Assembly: GCF_025150745.1 (NCBI RefSeq)
Contig: NZ_CP102282.1
Span: 248,001 to 312,000, forward strand
Reading direction: 5' to 3'
Source of the DNA: Eubacterium ventriosum
GTDB lineage: Bacteria; Bacillota; Clostridia; Lachnospirales; Lachnospiraceae
Length of the DNA stretch: 64,000 nucleotides
Positions 36,596-46,259 of this stretch are shown here, one piece after another; positions within the stretch are counted from its first letter, which is position 1; the number at the start of each line of letters is the position of its first letter. The notes under the pieces were generated by a model, which had not been told where the DNA came from, searched no databases, and saw nothing but the letters and a program-made list of their open reading frames with translations. The position numbers and the translations under genes were made by a program.

Positions 36596-36626
36596 AAAAA
36601 GGACCGTTACTTTGTAACAGTCCTTA
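36596..36626 (-). terminator. Terminator of hup
   Basis: GGACTGTTAC and GTAACGGTCC (loop AAA) are followed by TTTTTG on the minus strand. Confidence 0.85.
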
Positions 36627-36650
36627 TATCTTCTAATGAACTTTTATTTA

Positions 36651-36923
36651 TTAATTAAGTGCATTCTTTAAACCTGCACCAGCTTTGAACTTAGGTACGT
36701 TAGCTGCTGCGATAGTGATTTTTTCCTTTGTTGCAGGATTGATTCCCTGACGTTCAGGTCTCTTTGAAACTTCGAATGTTCCGAATCCTACTAACTGAAT
36801 CTTTTCACCTTTCTTCATTTCTTCTACTACTACATCTGTAAAAGCCTTAACAGCCTTTGCAGCATCTGTCTTTGAAAGTCCAGCTTCTTCAGCAATAGCT
36901 GCGATAAATTCTGTCTTGTTCAT
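36651..36923 (-). CDS. hup: HU-type DNA-binding protein
   Basis: This 90-residue histone-like protein bends and compacts DNA as a dimer. It begins MNKTEFIAAIAEEAGLSKTD and shows GFGTFEVSKRPERQGINPAT, the family signature. The start at 36923 follows AGGAGG; a longer frame lacks a ribosome site. It has its own terminator. In related genomes it lies next to rqcP/yabP, as here. Confidence 0.97.
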   Translation of the reverse strand: MNKTEFIAAIAEEAGLSKTDAAKAVKAFTDVVVEEMKKGEKIQLVGFGTFEVSKRPERQGINPATKEKITIAAANVPKFKAGAGLKNALN

Positions 36924-37119
36924 TTTAATTCCTCCTTGAAAATATATCCGATACTGATTCCGTATCATACTATACAGTTTATACTCCATTTAATAGGCTT
37001 TGTCAAGATAATTACTCCATTTAAAGAGCTTTCTGCAGGGAATTTTTTGGTTAAAAAGTATCTTTTTTCAACTTTTTAGCTTTTTCTTTGAGCTATTTTC
37101 ACAAATCTATTGCCTACTA

Positions 37120-37662
37120 CTATGACTCCATCTGTCTTCCTAGGAAAGCTGCGGCTACTCCTGCCAGTTTTTGATCTGTTACGCTTACCTTATTATTTTC
37201 ATCTTTAGCCAAAACAATAACGCTTCCAATAACATCACCTTCACATATGATTGGATAAATAATCTGACCACATTGTTCAGGCTCTTCTCCCTTTATTATC
37301 TCAAAAAGTTTCTGTTGTTCATCTCCGTTTTTCACGTCTCTGTTCGACATTAACTCTTCTAACTGGGAACTTACAGCCATTCCTATTTTGTCTTTTTTTA
37401 CTCCCCCTGCAACAGCAATAATCTGATCTCTGTCACTTATGAGAACTCTCTGTCCTGAAACCTGTGCCATAACATCTGCATATTGTTTTGCAAACATTTC
37501 AATCTCTCCAATAGGTGAATATTTCTTAAGTATAATTTCCCCATCGTGATTAGTAAAAATCTCCATTGGATCTCCTTCTCGGATTCTTAAAGTTCTTCTA
37601 ATCTCTTTAGGTACAACCACGCGACCTAAGTCATCTATTCTGCGCACAATACCTGTTGCCTT
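37120..37662 (-). CDS. spoVT: Stage V sporulation regulator SpoVT
   Basis: This 180-residue transcription factor has an N-terminal AbrB swapped-hairpin DNA-binding domain (MKATGIVRRIDDLGRVVVPK, then EIRRTLRIREGDPMEI) and a C-terminal GAF-like domain. It adjusts forespore gene expression under sigma-G. The start at 37662 follows GAGGAAA; the upstream extension is unsupported. Confidence 0.95.
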   Translation of the reverse strand, partial: KATGIVRRIDDLGRVVVPKEIRRTLRIREGDPMEIFTNHDGEIILKKYSPIGEIEMFAKQYADVMAQVSGQRVLISDRDQIIAVAGGVKKDKIGMAVSSQLEELMSNRDVKNGDEQQKLFEIIKGEEPEQCGQIIYPIICEGDVIGSVIVLAKDENNKVSVTDQKLAGVAAAFLGRQMES

Positions 37663-37736
37663 CATACTAATTTCCTCCATTGCAAATTTTAGCTTTGGAG
37701 TTAGTATGTGGAAATTTAAAGAAAATATTCTTGTCA

Positions 37737-40541
37737 CTAAATCTCCACTGCAACTTTGCTGCCTTTAACCTTGTTTTTGGAAACGATTATTTTTCTATCG
37801 ATTCTTGTTTTTAATTCTTGAACATGAGAGATAATTCCTACTAATCTGTCTCCTTCTGTTAAAGTATTAAGGGCTTCGATTGCACTGTTTAGTGAATCTT
37901 CATCTAATGTTCCAAAGCCTTCATCAACAAAAAGTGTGTCTATTTTTATTCCACCTGCTGCGCAATGAATTTCATCGGATAATCCTAATGCTAAAGACAA
38001 TGACGCTTTAAAAGATTCACCACCTGATAATGTTCTAACATCACGTTCTGTACCATTATAGTGATCTATAACATTAAGCTCTAAACCTGTCTTACTTCTT
38101 TGATCATCAGATTCGGTGCTTCTTTTTAGTTCATACTGGCCGTTAGTCATTTTCATAAATCTTAAATTAGCTCTGTTAATTATTCTTTCAAAATAACTAA
38201 TCTGAACATAAGTTTCTAATGCTATTTTGCTCTTTCCGTTTATATTACCATTGGCTGTTTGAGCTAGGGCATTAACCCACTTATATTTTTCTTCAGTAGT
38301 AACTAATTTATTCAAGTTTGTCTTAATATTTTCAAGTGCTCCTGTGTTAATTTCTATTCTTATGGATACATCATTTCTCTGATTGTTTACAGCTTTCTTT
38401 TCTTCCTGCAACTTGTTGCTTTCAGAAATAAGCTGTTCCAAATCATAGTTTTTTGAATCCTTTAACTGCTCTTCAATAGTCTTTATTGTTGCATTAGCAT
38501 CATCAATAGACTTCTTACATTTATCATAACTATTCAAAGCTTGTGTAGCTTTATTCTCTAATTCAGATAAGTTAATCTTTAGCTGATTTAAATTGCTTTC
38601 CGCATCTTTCCTACTTTGAAATTCAAGTTTTTCCCTAAGCTGTTCCAATAATATTGCATTTTCGCGATTTTTAATTTTCAAATTAGAAATATCACTATTT
38701 AAAATATCTTTTTTATTATTGTTGTTGTTTATTTGTTCTTCTGTTTCCGAAATCTGTTTTTCAATCTGTTCCTTAACCTGAACATTATTTTTAGCAATTT
38801 CATAATATCCATTGTTTTTAGAAATAGCCTCCTCTACTTTAACCAATTTTTCATCTGACCAGGCTTTTATATCTGAAACAGTATTAATTGCTCTTTCTTC
38901 TAAAACTTCTTTAAATATCTCTTTTAGATTTCTGAAATTCTCTACTATACTCTCGTATAATGTATCAACAATACCCTTCTGCATTCCTGCTTTGTTACTG
39001 TAATTCGTTGCAATAGCTTTAAGTTCATTAACCTTATTCTTTGCATCTTCAACCATCTTTTCTGTTATCTGCTTATCCATTAGCTTAAACGGATTAGGGT
39101 GAACAGTTGAGCCACAAACTATACACGGTTCTCCATCTCTAAGGTTACCTGCAAGGATTCCTGCCTGCTGATTTAAGAATGTCTTCTCTACAGCTGCACA
39201 TTCATTGCTCTTAGTTTCCCAACTATCATTGGCTTTTATGGCTCTCTGTTGAAGTAGCTCTAGCTCATGATTCTTTCCTTCATAATCATTACACTGATTT
39301 ATAATGTTTGATAAGTTCTTTTTTACATTATCATAACCTGTTTTTGCATTTTCGATTTTTACCAATACGGCATCTGCATCTTTTAACTTCTGAAGATTCT
39401 CTTTGTTAGTAGCCAACACCTTATTTAAATTCTCAATATCTTTACATAAAGACTCAAATTCACTTCCTTTAGTCTTAATTAACTTAAGTTCATTGACATA
39501 CTCTTTTTCAGTGTCAAAAAGCTTGTCATACCTTGGCATAAGCTGTTCCTGTTCTTTAATTTTGTACTCTAATTCCTTACGAACAGGCTCTTCTTCTTTG
39601 CATAATTCTACTCTCTTCTCCAGTACTTCCAAGTTAGGCTTATTCGACTCAATAAATTGTTCCGCGTTCAACTTCTGTTTTTTTGCAGAATTGTCCCTAT
39701 TAACCTCAACTAACTTTTTATCAACATCTGAAAGAGCTTTTTCGGTTTTTATTATCCTTTCGTTAATAACTTTTAACAAATCCTGATCATTGTTAATAAG
39801 TTCCTCAATGAAATCAATTGTATTCTCAATACCATTCTCTGTCTTGTTATTCTTTATAGCTTCAAGCTGTTGCCTTGCTACAAAACTATCGCCACATCTA
39901 ATCCCATCTATATACTGACCTATACTCTTATTCTGATCATCTACCAATCTTCTAAGTCTTTTTGCCTCATCTCCCAGCTTAAGCTGAAGTTTCTCATATG
40001 GATATGTATTAAAAATTTTGCTAAAAATCTTTCTTCTCTCATCAGTATCTGCCAATAACAACTTAAGAAAATCATTCTGTGCTATCATGGCTATCTGAGT
40101 AAACTGTTCATAATCTAATCCTATTAACTCATTAATGGCAACAGTAACATTACTACTTCCGGTAACAGGAGTATCTTTGTCTGGATAAATTAACGTAGCA
40201 TTAGCACCCTGAGTTGTGGTTCCCTCTCCATGAATCTTAGGTCGCTCATATTCAGGATTACGCTCAATAACATACTTTTTGTTCCTATACTCAAATTCCA
40301 TCTTTACAAAAGTTGGAACATCAGGCTTTGCATACTTGCTTCTAAGCATAGACGAAGACCTGGTCTTTCCACTGGACTTTCCATATAAAACATATGTAAT
40401 TGCGTCAAAAATAGTAGTCTTTCCTGCTCCGGTATCTCCCGTAATCAAATAAAGACCTTTATTTCCTAATTTTTCAAAATCTATAGTTTCGCATTCTGCA
40501 TAAGGTCCGAATGCCGATATTATTAACTTAATTGGTCTCAT
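37737..40541 (-). CDS. sbcC: Nuclease SbcCD, ATPase subunit C
   Basis: This SMC-like ATPase of about 934 residues has Walker A GDTGAGKTT, two long coiled coils, the zinc hook CIVCG in the middle, the signature LSGGESF and Walker B TLFVDEGFGTLD. With SbcD it cuts hairpins and DNA ends with bound protein. The ATG overlaps the last base of the sbcD stop, with GGGAGGA before it, so the two are coupled. The strongly inverted-repeat-rich chromosome here makes such a hairpin nuclease relevant, but that is an inference. Confidence 0.96.
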   Translation of the reverse strand: MRPIKLIISAFGPYAECETIDFEKLGNKGLYLITGDTGAGKTTIFDAITYVLYGKSSGKTRSSSMLRSKYAKPDVPTFVKMEFEYRNKKYVIERNPEYERPKIHGEGTTTQGANATLIYPDKDTPVTGSSNVTVAINELIGLDYEQFTQIAMIAQNDFLKLLLADTDERRKIFSKIFNTYPYEKLQLKLGDEAKRLRRLVDDQNKSIGQYIDGIRCGDSFVARQQLEAIKNNKTENGIENTIDFIEELINNDQDLLKVINERIIKTEKALSDVDKKLVEVNRDNSAKKQKLNAEQFIESNKPNLEVLEKRVELCKEEEPVRKELEYKIKEQEQLMPRYDKLFDTEKEYVNELKLIKTKGSEFESLCKDIENLNKVLATNKENLQKLKDADAVLVKIENAKTGYDNVKKNLSNIINQCNDYEGKNHELELLQQRAIKANDSWETKSNECAAVEKTFLNQQAGILAGNLRDGEPCIVCGSTVHPNPFKLMDKQITEKMVEDAKNKVNELKAIATNYSNKAGMQKGIVDTLYESIVENFRNLKEIFKEVLEERAINTVSDIKAWSDEKLVKVEEAISKNNGYYEIAKNNVQVKEQIEKQISETEEQINNNNNKKDILNSDISNLKIKNRENAILLEQLREKLEFQSRKDAESNLNQLKINLSELENKATQALNSYDKCKKSIDDANATIKTIEEQLKDSKNYDLEQLISESNKLQEEKKAVNNQRNDVSIRIEINTGALENIKTNLNKLVTTEEKYKWVNALAQTANGNINGKSKIALETYVQISYFERIINRANLRFMKMTNGQYELKRSTESDDQRSKTGLELNVIDHYNGTERDVRTLSGGESFKASLSLALGLSDEIHCAAGGIKIDTLFVDEGFGTLDEDSLNSAIEALNTLTEGDRLVGIISHVQELKTRIDRKIIVSKNKVKGSKVAVEI

Positions 40542-41674
40542 TATGCATCCTCCCATATCTTCTCAATAAGGTCCATTGCCAACTTCTCCTGTTCCGGTGA
40601 CATGTCCTGATTGTTTCTGATTACATAAAACTCCTTAAACAACTCTAGTGGTGATTTTAACTCAATATTCTCTATCTCTGTTACAGCATTATTAGTTCTG
40701 GTTCTTGTATTATCATAATCAAGTCGCATAATATTAGGATAAATAGTTCTAAGCTTGCCTATTGCCTCCGGGACATCTTCTTCATCAGTTAATGTTATAT
40801 GATAATAATCCTGAGTATTCATATCCTTATAGAAATCTCTTGCCGAAATCTGGTCGTAAGTTCCCTTAATCTCCTTCATATCTCTAATAGGTTTAAAAGG
40901 AATCTTAGTTATTTCAATGTTGCCCTTCTCCTTAAGATCAAAAATAAGTGCTGATTTCTTATGATTAACCTCAGAAAAAGAATACTTAAGAGGGGTTCCT
41001 GCATATCGTACAGTTTCCCTGCCAATCGTCTGTGGACCGTGCAAATGTCCTAATCCAACATAATCAAAGTTCTCAAAATAATCCGCTGACACCTGATCAA
41101 CGCCTCCTATTGACACTTCTTCTGACTCACAAATACTTCCACCTTTAACAAACTGATGTGCCAAAAGAACATTCCTCTCATCCTTATTAATTGAAATACT
41201 ATTAATAACAATCTCCATAGCCCTATCATAGCTTGAAACATCCTCTTCCTGGAAAAAAGGGCGTACTACGGCCGGCTTAATAAAAGGAAGCATATAAATA
41301 TTAATTGGTCCACATTCATCCTCCAAAGTAACCTTTTCAACATTACCATTAAAAGGATGACTCATATACACTCCACTGGTACTCATAATCTCAGCACCAA
41401 AGCCTATTCTCTCAGGACTGTCATGGTTTCCGCTAATTGCCACAACTTTAACATTCATCTCTGCAAGCCTGCTAATAAACTGATCTAACAGTAACACCGC
41501 TTCCGCTGACGGAACTGCCTTATCATAAATATCTCCTGCTATAAGAACACATTGAACTTCCTGTTCCTTAACAATATCAAGTATCTGATTCAATATATAC
41601 CTTTGATCTTCAATCATAGAAAACTCATTAACTCTCTTTCCTATATGAAGGTCTGCTAAATGTAAAAATCTCAA
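40541..41674 (-). CDS. sbcD: Nuclease SbcCD, exonuclease subunit D
   Basis: This 377-residue Mre11-type metallophosphoesterase shows DLHIGK, AGDIYD, SGNHDS and GLGHLHGPQ, the four metal-binding motifs. It is the nuclease partner of SbcC. Translation starts at a TTG with GGGAGGG about 8 bases upstream. A LexA-like box lies 27 bases before the start, suggesting SOS control. Confidence 0.96.
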   Translation of the reverse strand: MRFLHLADLHIGKRVNEFSMIEDQRYILNQILDIVKEQEVQCVLIAGDIYDKAVPSAEAVLLLDQFISRLAEMNVKVVAISGNHDSPERIGFGAEIMSTSGVYMSHPFNGNVEKVTLEDECGPINIYMLPFIKPAVVRPFFQEEDVSSYDRAMEIVINSISINKDERNVLLAHQFVKGGSICESEEVSIGGVDQVSADYFENFDYVGLGHLHGPQTIGRETVRYAGTPLKYSFSEVNHKKSALIFDLKEKGNIEITKIPFKPIRDMKEIKGTYDQISARDFYKDMNTQDYYHITLTDEEDVPEAIGKLRTIYPNIMRLDYDNTRTRTNNAVTEIENIELKSPLELFKEFYVIRNNQDMSPEQEKLAMDLIEKIWEDA

Positions 41675-41700
41675 AACTTAATCCCTCCCTTTCATTTATT

Positions 41701-41714
41701 CGAACGTTTGTTTG
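41701..41714 (-). promoter_or_regulatory. Candidate LexA (SOS) box upstream of sbcDC
   Basis: CGAACGTTTGTTTG matches the Firmicute SOS box core (CGAAC, four bases, GTTYG) and lies 27 bases before the sbcD start codon. No other structure is seen in the 41675-41984 gap. Confidence 0.65.
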
Positions 41715-41984
41715 TATAAATATTAGCATATCACTTTTCACAAAGCAAGTATAATTTTCAAAAAATCCTGCAAAACATCCATAACTTATTTTTTGTTTTT
41801 TATTGCACTATTTTCTTTTTTTTATTAGTAATTTATGCCTAAAATACTTATTTAATTTATTTATGGAAAATAATACATAACCTATTAAAATTTCAGATTA
41901 TTTTTATTATAATATAAATTACTAAATATCATAAATAATCAAATGCAAATTCAATAGAAAGGACGGCAAAAGCCTTATAAAAAT

Positions 41985-43253
41985 ATGAATATTAGATTTT
42001 TTAACGGAACAATTTTAACACTTGAAAATGGAACTGAACTTTCAAGTGGTGAGGTTTGGGTTTTTGACCATTTAATCGGATACGTTGGAAAGCCTCAGGA
42101 CAATAATATTAAATGGGACAGGGAAATTAACCTTAACGGGAATCTAATTATGCCCGGTTTTAAAGATGCCCACACACATTCAGCAATGACTTTTTTACGT
42201 TCTTTTGCTGATGATCTGCCACTTGACAGATGGCTTAACGAGAAGGTTTTTCCAATGGAAGCCAAGCTAAATGACGATCTTATATATGCTTTTTCAAAAA
42301 TCGCCATAATGGAATACCTTACTTCAGGAATCACCTCAAACTTTGATATGTACATTAGCCCTAATCCGGTTATTCAGGCATCTATTGATTGTGGATTTAG
42401 AACTGTAATGACAGGTGGGCTAAATAATTTTACCCAGACAGTTGAAGAAATTGATGAATGCTACAAGAAATACAATGGTTACAATCCACTTATAAGCTAC
42501 GAACTTGGCTTTCACGCTGAATACACGTGCTCCCGGGAACTTTTAGAAGGTATGGCAAGCATTGCCAAGAAACATCAGGCACCTGTTTTTTGTCATAATT
42601 CAGAAACAAAAAAAGAAGTCAAAGAATGTTTGGACCGTTATGGAACAACTCCGACAGTTTTTCTTGACAGACTTGGAATGTTTAACTACGGTGGTGGTGG
42701 CTATCACTGCGTCCATATGACTAAGGATGATATTTCTGTTTTTGAAAAACACGGTTTGTCCGTTGTAACTAATCCCGGCTCTAATGCCAAGTTAGCAAGC
42801 GGCGTGGCTCCTATTTCAAAATTTATGAAAAAAGGAATTAACATTGCAATTGGCACCGACGGACCTGCCAGCAATAATTGCCTTGATATGTTTAAGGAAA
42901 TGTTCCTTACAACTTCCCTTGCCAAGCTTAAAGAAAAAGACGCATCAGCAGTTGATGCCAATGAAGTGCTTAAAATGGCTACACTTGGCGGTGCCAGAGC
43001 TATGGGACTTAGAAATTGTGACACTTTATCCCGTGGAAAACTTGCCGATTTAATAGTCATTGACTTAAACCAGCCTAATATGCAGCCAATTAACAATATT
43101 ACAAAAAACCTTGTTTACAGCGGTTCAAAGCAAAACGTTGTTCTCACAATGGTTAATGGAAATATTCTATACGAAAAAGGTGAATTTAATATAGGTGAAG
43201 AACCTGAGAAAATATATGAAACTGCAAATAAAATGTTAGCGAAAATAAAATAA
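41985..43253 (+). CDS. mtaD: 5-methylthioadenosine/S-adenosylhomocysteine deaminase family amidohydrolase
   Basis: This 422-residue cytoplasmic metal-dependent deaminase shows the metal-binding PGFKDAHTHS, then GFHAEYTC, VFCHNSE and the Asp in IAIGTDGPASNN. These features fit the MtaD/TrzN/SsnA branch of the amidohydrolases, which convert methylthioadenosine or S-adenosylhomocysteine to inosine forms. Chlorohydrolase-type guanine or atrazine enzymes are alternatives. It stands alone; a purine-rich AAAGGACGG lies rather far (about 18 bases) before the ATG. Confidence 0.85.
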   Translation: MNIRFFNGTILTLENGTELSSGEVWVFDHLIGYVGKPQDNNIKWDREINLNGNLIMPGFKDAHTHSAMTFLRSFADDLPLDRWLNEKVFPMEAKLNDDLIYAFSKIAIMEYLTSGITSNFDMYISPNPVIQASIDCGFRTVMTGGLNNFTQTVEEIDECYKKYNGYNPLISYELGFHAEYTCSRELLEGMASIAKKHQAPVFCHNSETKKEVKECLDRYGTTPTVFLDRLGMFNYGGGGYHCVHMTKDDISVFEKHGLSVVTNPGSNAKLASGVAPISKFMKKGINIAIGTDGPASNNCLDMFKEMFLTTSLAKLKEKDASAVDANEVLKMATLGGARAMGLRNCDTLSRGKLADLIVIDLNQPNMQPINNITKNLVYSGSKQNVVLTMVNGNILYEKGEFNIGEEPEKIYETANKMLAKIK

Positions 43254-43280
43254 AAATTACTATATTTTGATTTTAATACA

Positions 43281-43318
43281 TAAAAAAGATGCTGTGCAAA
43301 CTACACAACATCTTTTTT
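43281..43318. terminator. Bidirectional terminator between mtaD and argF
   Basis: AAAAAAGATGCTGTG and its near-complement form a symmetric stem flanked by A-run and T-run, serving both converging genes. Confidence 0.85.
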
Positions 43319-43367
43319 ATTTTAAAATTTGGATATCAAAATACCCAACTTTTGATTAATTATCTCA

Positions 43368-44363
43368 TTAAAACTTTGCACCAAGTGTTGCTGCCATAAC
43401 TGCCTTAATTGTGTGCATTCTGTTTTCTGCTTCATCAAAAACTACTGAATTCTTTGATTCAAATACTTCGTCTGTAACTTCCATTTCTGTAAGTCCAAAC
43501 TTCTCGTGAATCTGTTTTCCAATCTTAGTATTAAGGTCATGGAATGCAGGAAGACAATGCATAAATACAACATTTTCTGCTGAATTCTTAATTAAATCCA
43601 TTGTTACTCTATATGGAAGAAGGTCATTAATACGCTCTTCCCAAACTTCATCAGGTTCGCCCATTGAAACCCAAACATCAGTGTAAATAGCATTTGCATT
43701 CTTTGTTGCAACCATAGGATCTTCTTCGAATTCGATTTTTGCTCCTGTTTCATTAGCTACTTCTCTACATTCTTCAATAAGTTTCTCGTCAGGCCAATAC
43801 TTCTTTGGTGCACAGGCTACGAAATGCATACCCATTTTTGCACAACCAACCATAAGTGAATTTCCCATATTGTAACGGGCATCGCCCATATATACAAACT
43901 TAAGTCCCTTAAGACGTCCGAACTTCTCTCTTAAAGTTAAGAAATCTGCAAGAATCTGTGTTGGATGAAATTCATTTGTAAGTCCATTCCAAACAGGAAC
44001 TCCTGCGTATTCTGCCAACTGTTCTACAATAGTCTGTTCAAATCCCCTATATTCAATACCGTCAAACATACGGCCCAAAACTCTTGCTGTGTCAGGAATA
44101 CTTTCCTTCTTTCCAATCTGTGAACCTGTTGGATCCAAATAAGTAACTCCCATTCCAAGATCGTGAGCTGCTACTTCAAAAGAACATCTTGTACGAGTAC
44201 TTGTCTTTTCAAAAATAATAGCAATATTCTTTCCTTTAAGAACATCTACAAGTTCTCCTGCTTTCTTCTTTGCCTTAAGATTGGCTGCCAAATCAATAAG
44301 GGCACTAATCTCTTCCGGTGTAAAATCCAATAATTTCAAAAATGATTTTCCTTCAAAATTCAT
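43368..44363 (-). CDS. argF: Ornithine carbamoyltransferase
   Basis: This 331-residue enzyme makes citrulline from ornithine and carbamoyl phosphate. It has the carbamoyl-phosphate loop [19 protein letters not shown] and the ornithine-binding HCLPAFHD. It could work in arginine synthesis or in the deiminase pathway (arcB); no other arg or arc gene is present to decide. The start at 44363 opens [18 protein letters not shown]. It begins 16 bases after the CmpB-family gene and shares its transcript. Confidence 0.95.
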   Translation of the reverse strand: MNFEGKSFLKLLDFTPEEISALIDLAANLKAKKKAGELVDVLKGKNIAIIFEKTSTRTRCSFEVAAHDLGMGVTYLDPTGSQIGKKESIPDTARVLGRMFDGIEYRGFEQTIVEQLAEYAGVPVWNGLTNEFHPTQILADFLTLREKFGRLKGLKFVYMGDARYNMGNSLMVGCAKMGMHFVACAPKKYWPDEKLIEECREVANETGAKIEFEEDPMVATKNANAIYTDVWVSMGEPDEVWEERINDLLPYRVTMDLIKNSAENVVFMHCLPAFHDLNTKIGKQIHEKFGLTEMEVTDEVFESKNSVVFDEAENRMHTIKAVMAATLGAKF

Positions 44364-44379
44364 AACTGTACCTACCTTC

Positions 44380-45537
44380 TTATTCGTCCTTTTTATTTTT
44401 AAGCATTTCAATGTACTCTTTTATATTAATACTCTTTCCGGATTTATTCAACTTTGGAAGAGAATTAAGTGAATGCTTGTTGTAAATATTTATCTTAGCA
44501 ATGTAAGAATCCATCTTGGCTTCCAATTCAGCTCTCTGGATAGCCCATTTCTCTTTCATTGCAGAATTCTGATTTTTACTCTTTGAAGCTGCACCGGCAG
44601 TAAGCTTATCCTTAGCTGCATTACCGGCACTGGAAATCATATCTTTTGTGGCACTTCCGGCATTTGTGATAATTTCTTTTGTAGCTCCACCTGCGTTGGA
44701 AATTAACTCTTTAGTTGCATTACCTGCACCTGCAAGTTTCTCCCTAGTAGCTTCTCCCGCACCTGCAAGTTTTTCTTTAGCCGGCTCAACTGCCTCTGCA
44801 AATTTTTCTCTTGCCGGTTCAACTGCTTCTGCAATTTTTTCTTTTGCAGCTTCGCTGACATTGGCCCACTTTTCTCTGCTTTCTTCAGTTCTCTCGTCAA
44901 GCTTTTCAAGACTTTCCTCAGCTCTGTCTGCCACATTAATTGCAGAATTTCCAACAACATCCTTAATCTGATTTCCAAGATTATTAAGGTCCTCAGCCAC
45001 CTTGTCAAGCTGTCCCAAACTCTTACGGATACCAATAAGATTCTTAAGAGTAACAACCATATCTATTGCAAAAATAGTAACAAGAATACTTATTATAATA
45101 ATTCCTGCAATCTTTGGAAGCCTTCTAACCAAAGCAAAAATCGGTGGATGAACAAGCTTCATCACTGCCACAACACCAAGACCCCACATAATACTGAACC
45201 TTAAGCAAACATAGCCGCCAATATTAAACTTGTTCTTTGTGTAATCCCACCATCTCATATGGAAAATTTTGTCCAAAACCCAGCCGCCAAAAAGTTCAAC
45301 AGCTGTACAAATAATAAACCCACCAATGAAAAGCAAAATGAAATTGTCCCTGTATGGAGTAATCGCTGCAATAACTCCCAACATTCCACATCCATAAATA
45401 GGACAAACCGGCCCATTCAAGAATCCTCTGTTCTCAACTCTTCTTGCTGTAATGGCAACGAACGCCACCTCAACGCACCAGCCCAGGAAACTATAAATAA
45501 AAAATAAAAGTGCTACATAATAAAAATCAAAACTCAT
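44380..45537 (-). CDS. CmpB-family (PF06541-like) membrane protein with LEA-like repeat tail
   Basis: This 385-residue protein has about five N-terminal helices (residues 1-175) with [23 protein letters not shown] and WWDYT, typical of the family annotated as putative ABC-transporter permease. A soluble tail follows with at least eight repeats of about 11-12 residues, such as [20 protein letters not shown]. These resemble LEA or apolipoprotein amphipathic helices that lie on membranes. A basic region ends the chain. The family's function is unknown. The start at 45537 follows GTGAGGG. Confidence 0.8.
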   Translation of the reverse strand: MSFDFYYVALLFFIYSFLGWCVEVAFVAITARRVENRGFLNGPVCPIYGCGMLGVIAAITPYRDNFILLFIGGFIICTAVELFGGWVLDKIFHMRWWDYTKNKFNIGGYVCLRFSIMWGLGVVAVMKLVHPPIFALVRRLPKIAGIIIISILVTIFAIDMVVTLKNLIGIRKSLGQLDKVAEDLNNLGNQIKDVVGNSAINVADRAEESLEKLDERTEESREKWANVSEAAKEKIAEAVEPAREKFAEAVEPAKEKLAGAGEATREKLAGAGNATKELISNAGGATKEIITNAGSATKDMISSAGNAAKDKLTAGAASKSKNQNSAMKEKWAIQRAELEAKMDSYIAKINIYNKHSLNSLPKLNKSGKSINIKEYIEMLKNKKDE

Positions 45538-45659
45538 AACAACCCTCACATTTAATTTGTCTGTTAGCAAAGTATTATAGCATAAAAACAAAAATGTGTC
45601 ACTTAAGTAGAAGGGTTGATGGCAGAACTCAACATAACTTATCGTAATTTTTGCAAGCG

Positions 45660-45906
45660 TACCACAAAAAACGCATTTTCCCAAATTTTGTGGTACGTTT
45701 TCAAGTTATGTAAACTAATCACATCACATATTCTTGCTTCAGTCTTCAATTCATCACATATTGACTTTCATTTTAATTATTATGTAAACCACTATGTTAC
45801 TTATACTTGCTTAATGGCAATAAACGTACCTCAAAAATTCACTATTTTTAAAAATTTGGGGTACGCTATCCGATAATAATATTGTTTTCTTGTTTTATGT
45901 AAACCA
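45660..45906. repeat. GTACC-hairpin element, copy B
   Basis: A hairpin at 45660-45696 (37 bp, TACCACAAAAA...TTTTGTGGTAC) is followed by GTTATGTAAACTAATCA. After exactly 130 bases comes a second hairpin at 45827-45864 (38 bp), then GTTTTATGTAAACCA. The spacing is identical to copy A at 25254 although the bases between have diverged. Stem changes are partly compensatory (CCAC/GTGG here, CCCC/GTGG there). No gene is seen in 45538-46208. Confidence 0.8.
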
Positions 45907-45928
45907 GTTTGCCCATTATTGTCAAATT

Positions 45929-46083
45929 TCACTCCCGCAATCCTTTCTCAAGTCTTTTCCCACTACATTTTTTGCTTACCGGATTGCTACGTGCTTCGCA
46001 CTCCCGCAATCCTTTCTCAAGTCTTTTCCCACTACATTTTTTGCTTACCGGATTGCTACGTGCTTCGCACTCCCGCAATCCTT
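45929..46083. repeat. 69-bp tandem repeat, two units plus a partial
   Basis: Units start at 45929, 45998 and 46067 (CACTCCCGCAATCCTTTCTC and 49 more bases) and are practically identical. Each contains the short hairpin GTGCTTCGCAC. The period is a multiple of three, which opens several frames on both strands; none looks like a gene. Confidence 0.9.
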
Positions 46084-46099
46084 CCCAAGCATTCGCATA

Positions 46100-46194
46100 T
46101 CGTGAAGCTTTCGCTTCACTTTTATGCTCATTCTTGGGGCGTGTCCTAAGTCCAGTCATCCACCTTTGTGCAAGCACAGGTGGATGACTGGACT
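46100..46194. repeat. Small and long hairpins closing the 69-bp array
   Basis: GTGAAGC-TTTC-GCTTCAC (46100-46118) is followed by a long hairpin (46147-46194) with 18-bp arms (AAGTCCAGTCATCCACCT) and the tip TGTGCAAGCACA, with two extra T in the left arm below the tip. The same design closes the 96-bp array at 36520 with a different stem. Confidence 0.88.
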
Positions 46195-46208
46195 TGTACA
46201 CTGTAAGC

Positions 46209-46259
46209 GAAAAAAAGAGAAGCCACCACTTTATGTTTTCTCTCATAAAGTGACGGCTT
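46209..46259 (-). terminator. Terminator of hppA
   Basis: GAAGCCGTCACTTTATG and CATAAAGTGGTGGCTTC form a 17-bp stem followed by TCTTTTTTT on the minus strand. Confidence 0.9.

Noticed and set aside
36136-36658. Repeat proteins of 153 and 171 residues on opposite strands
   Set aside because: The frames are open only because the repeat period is divisible by three; they lack ribosome sites and run through the long hairpin and the hup terminator.
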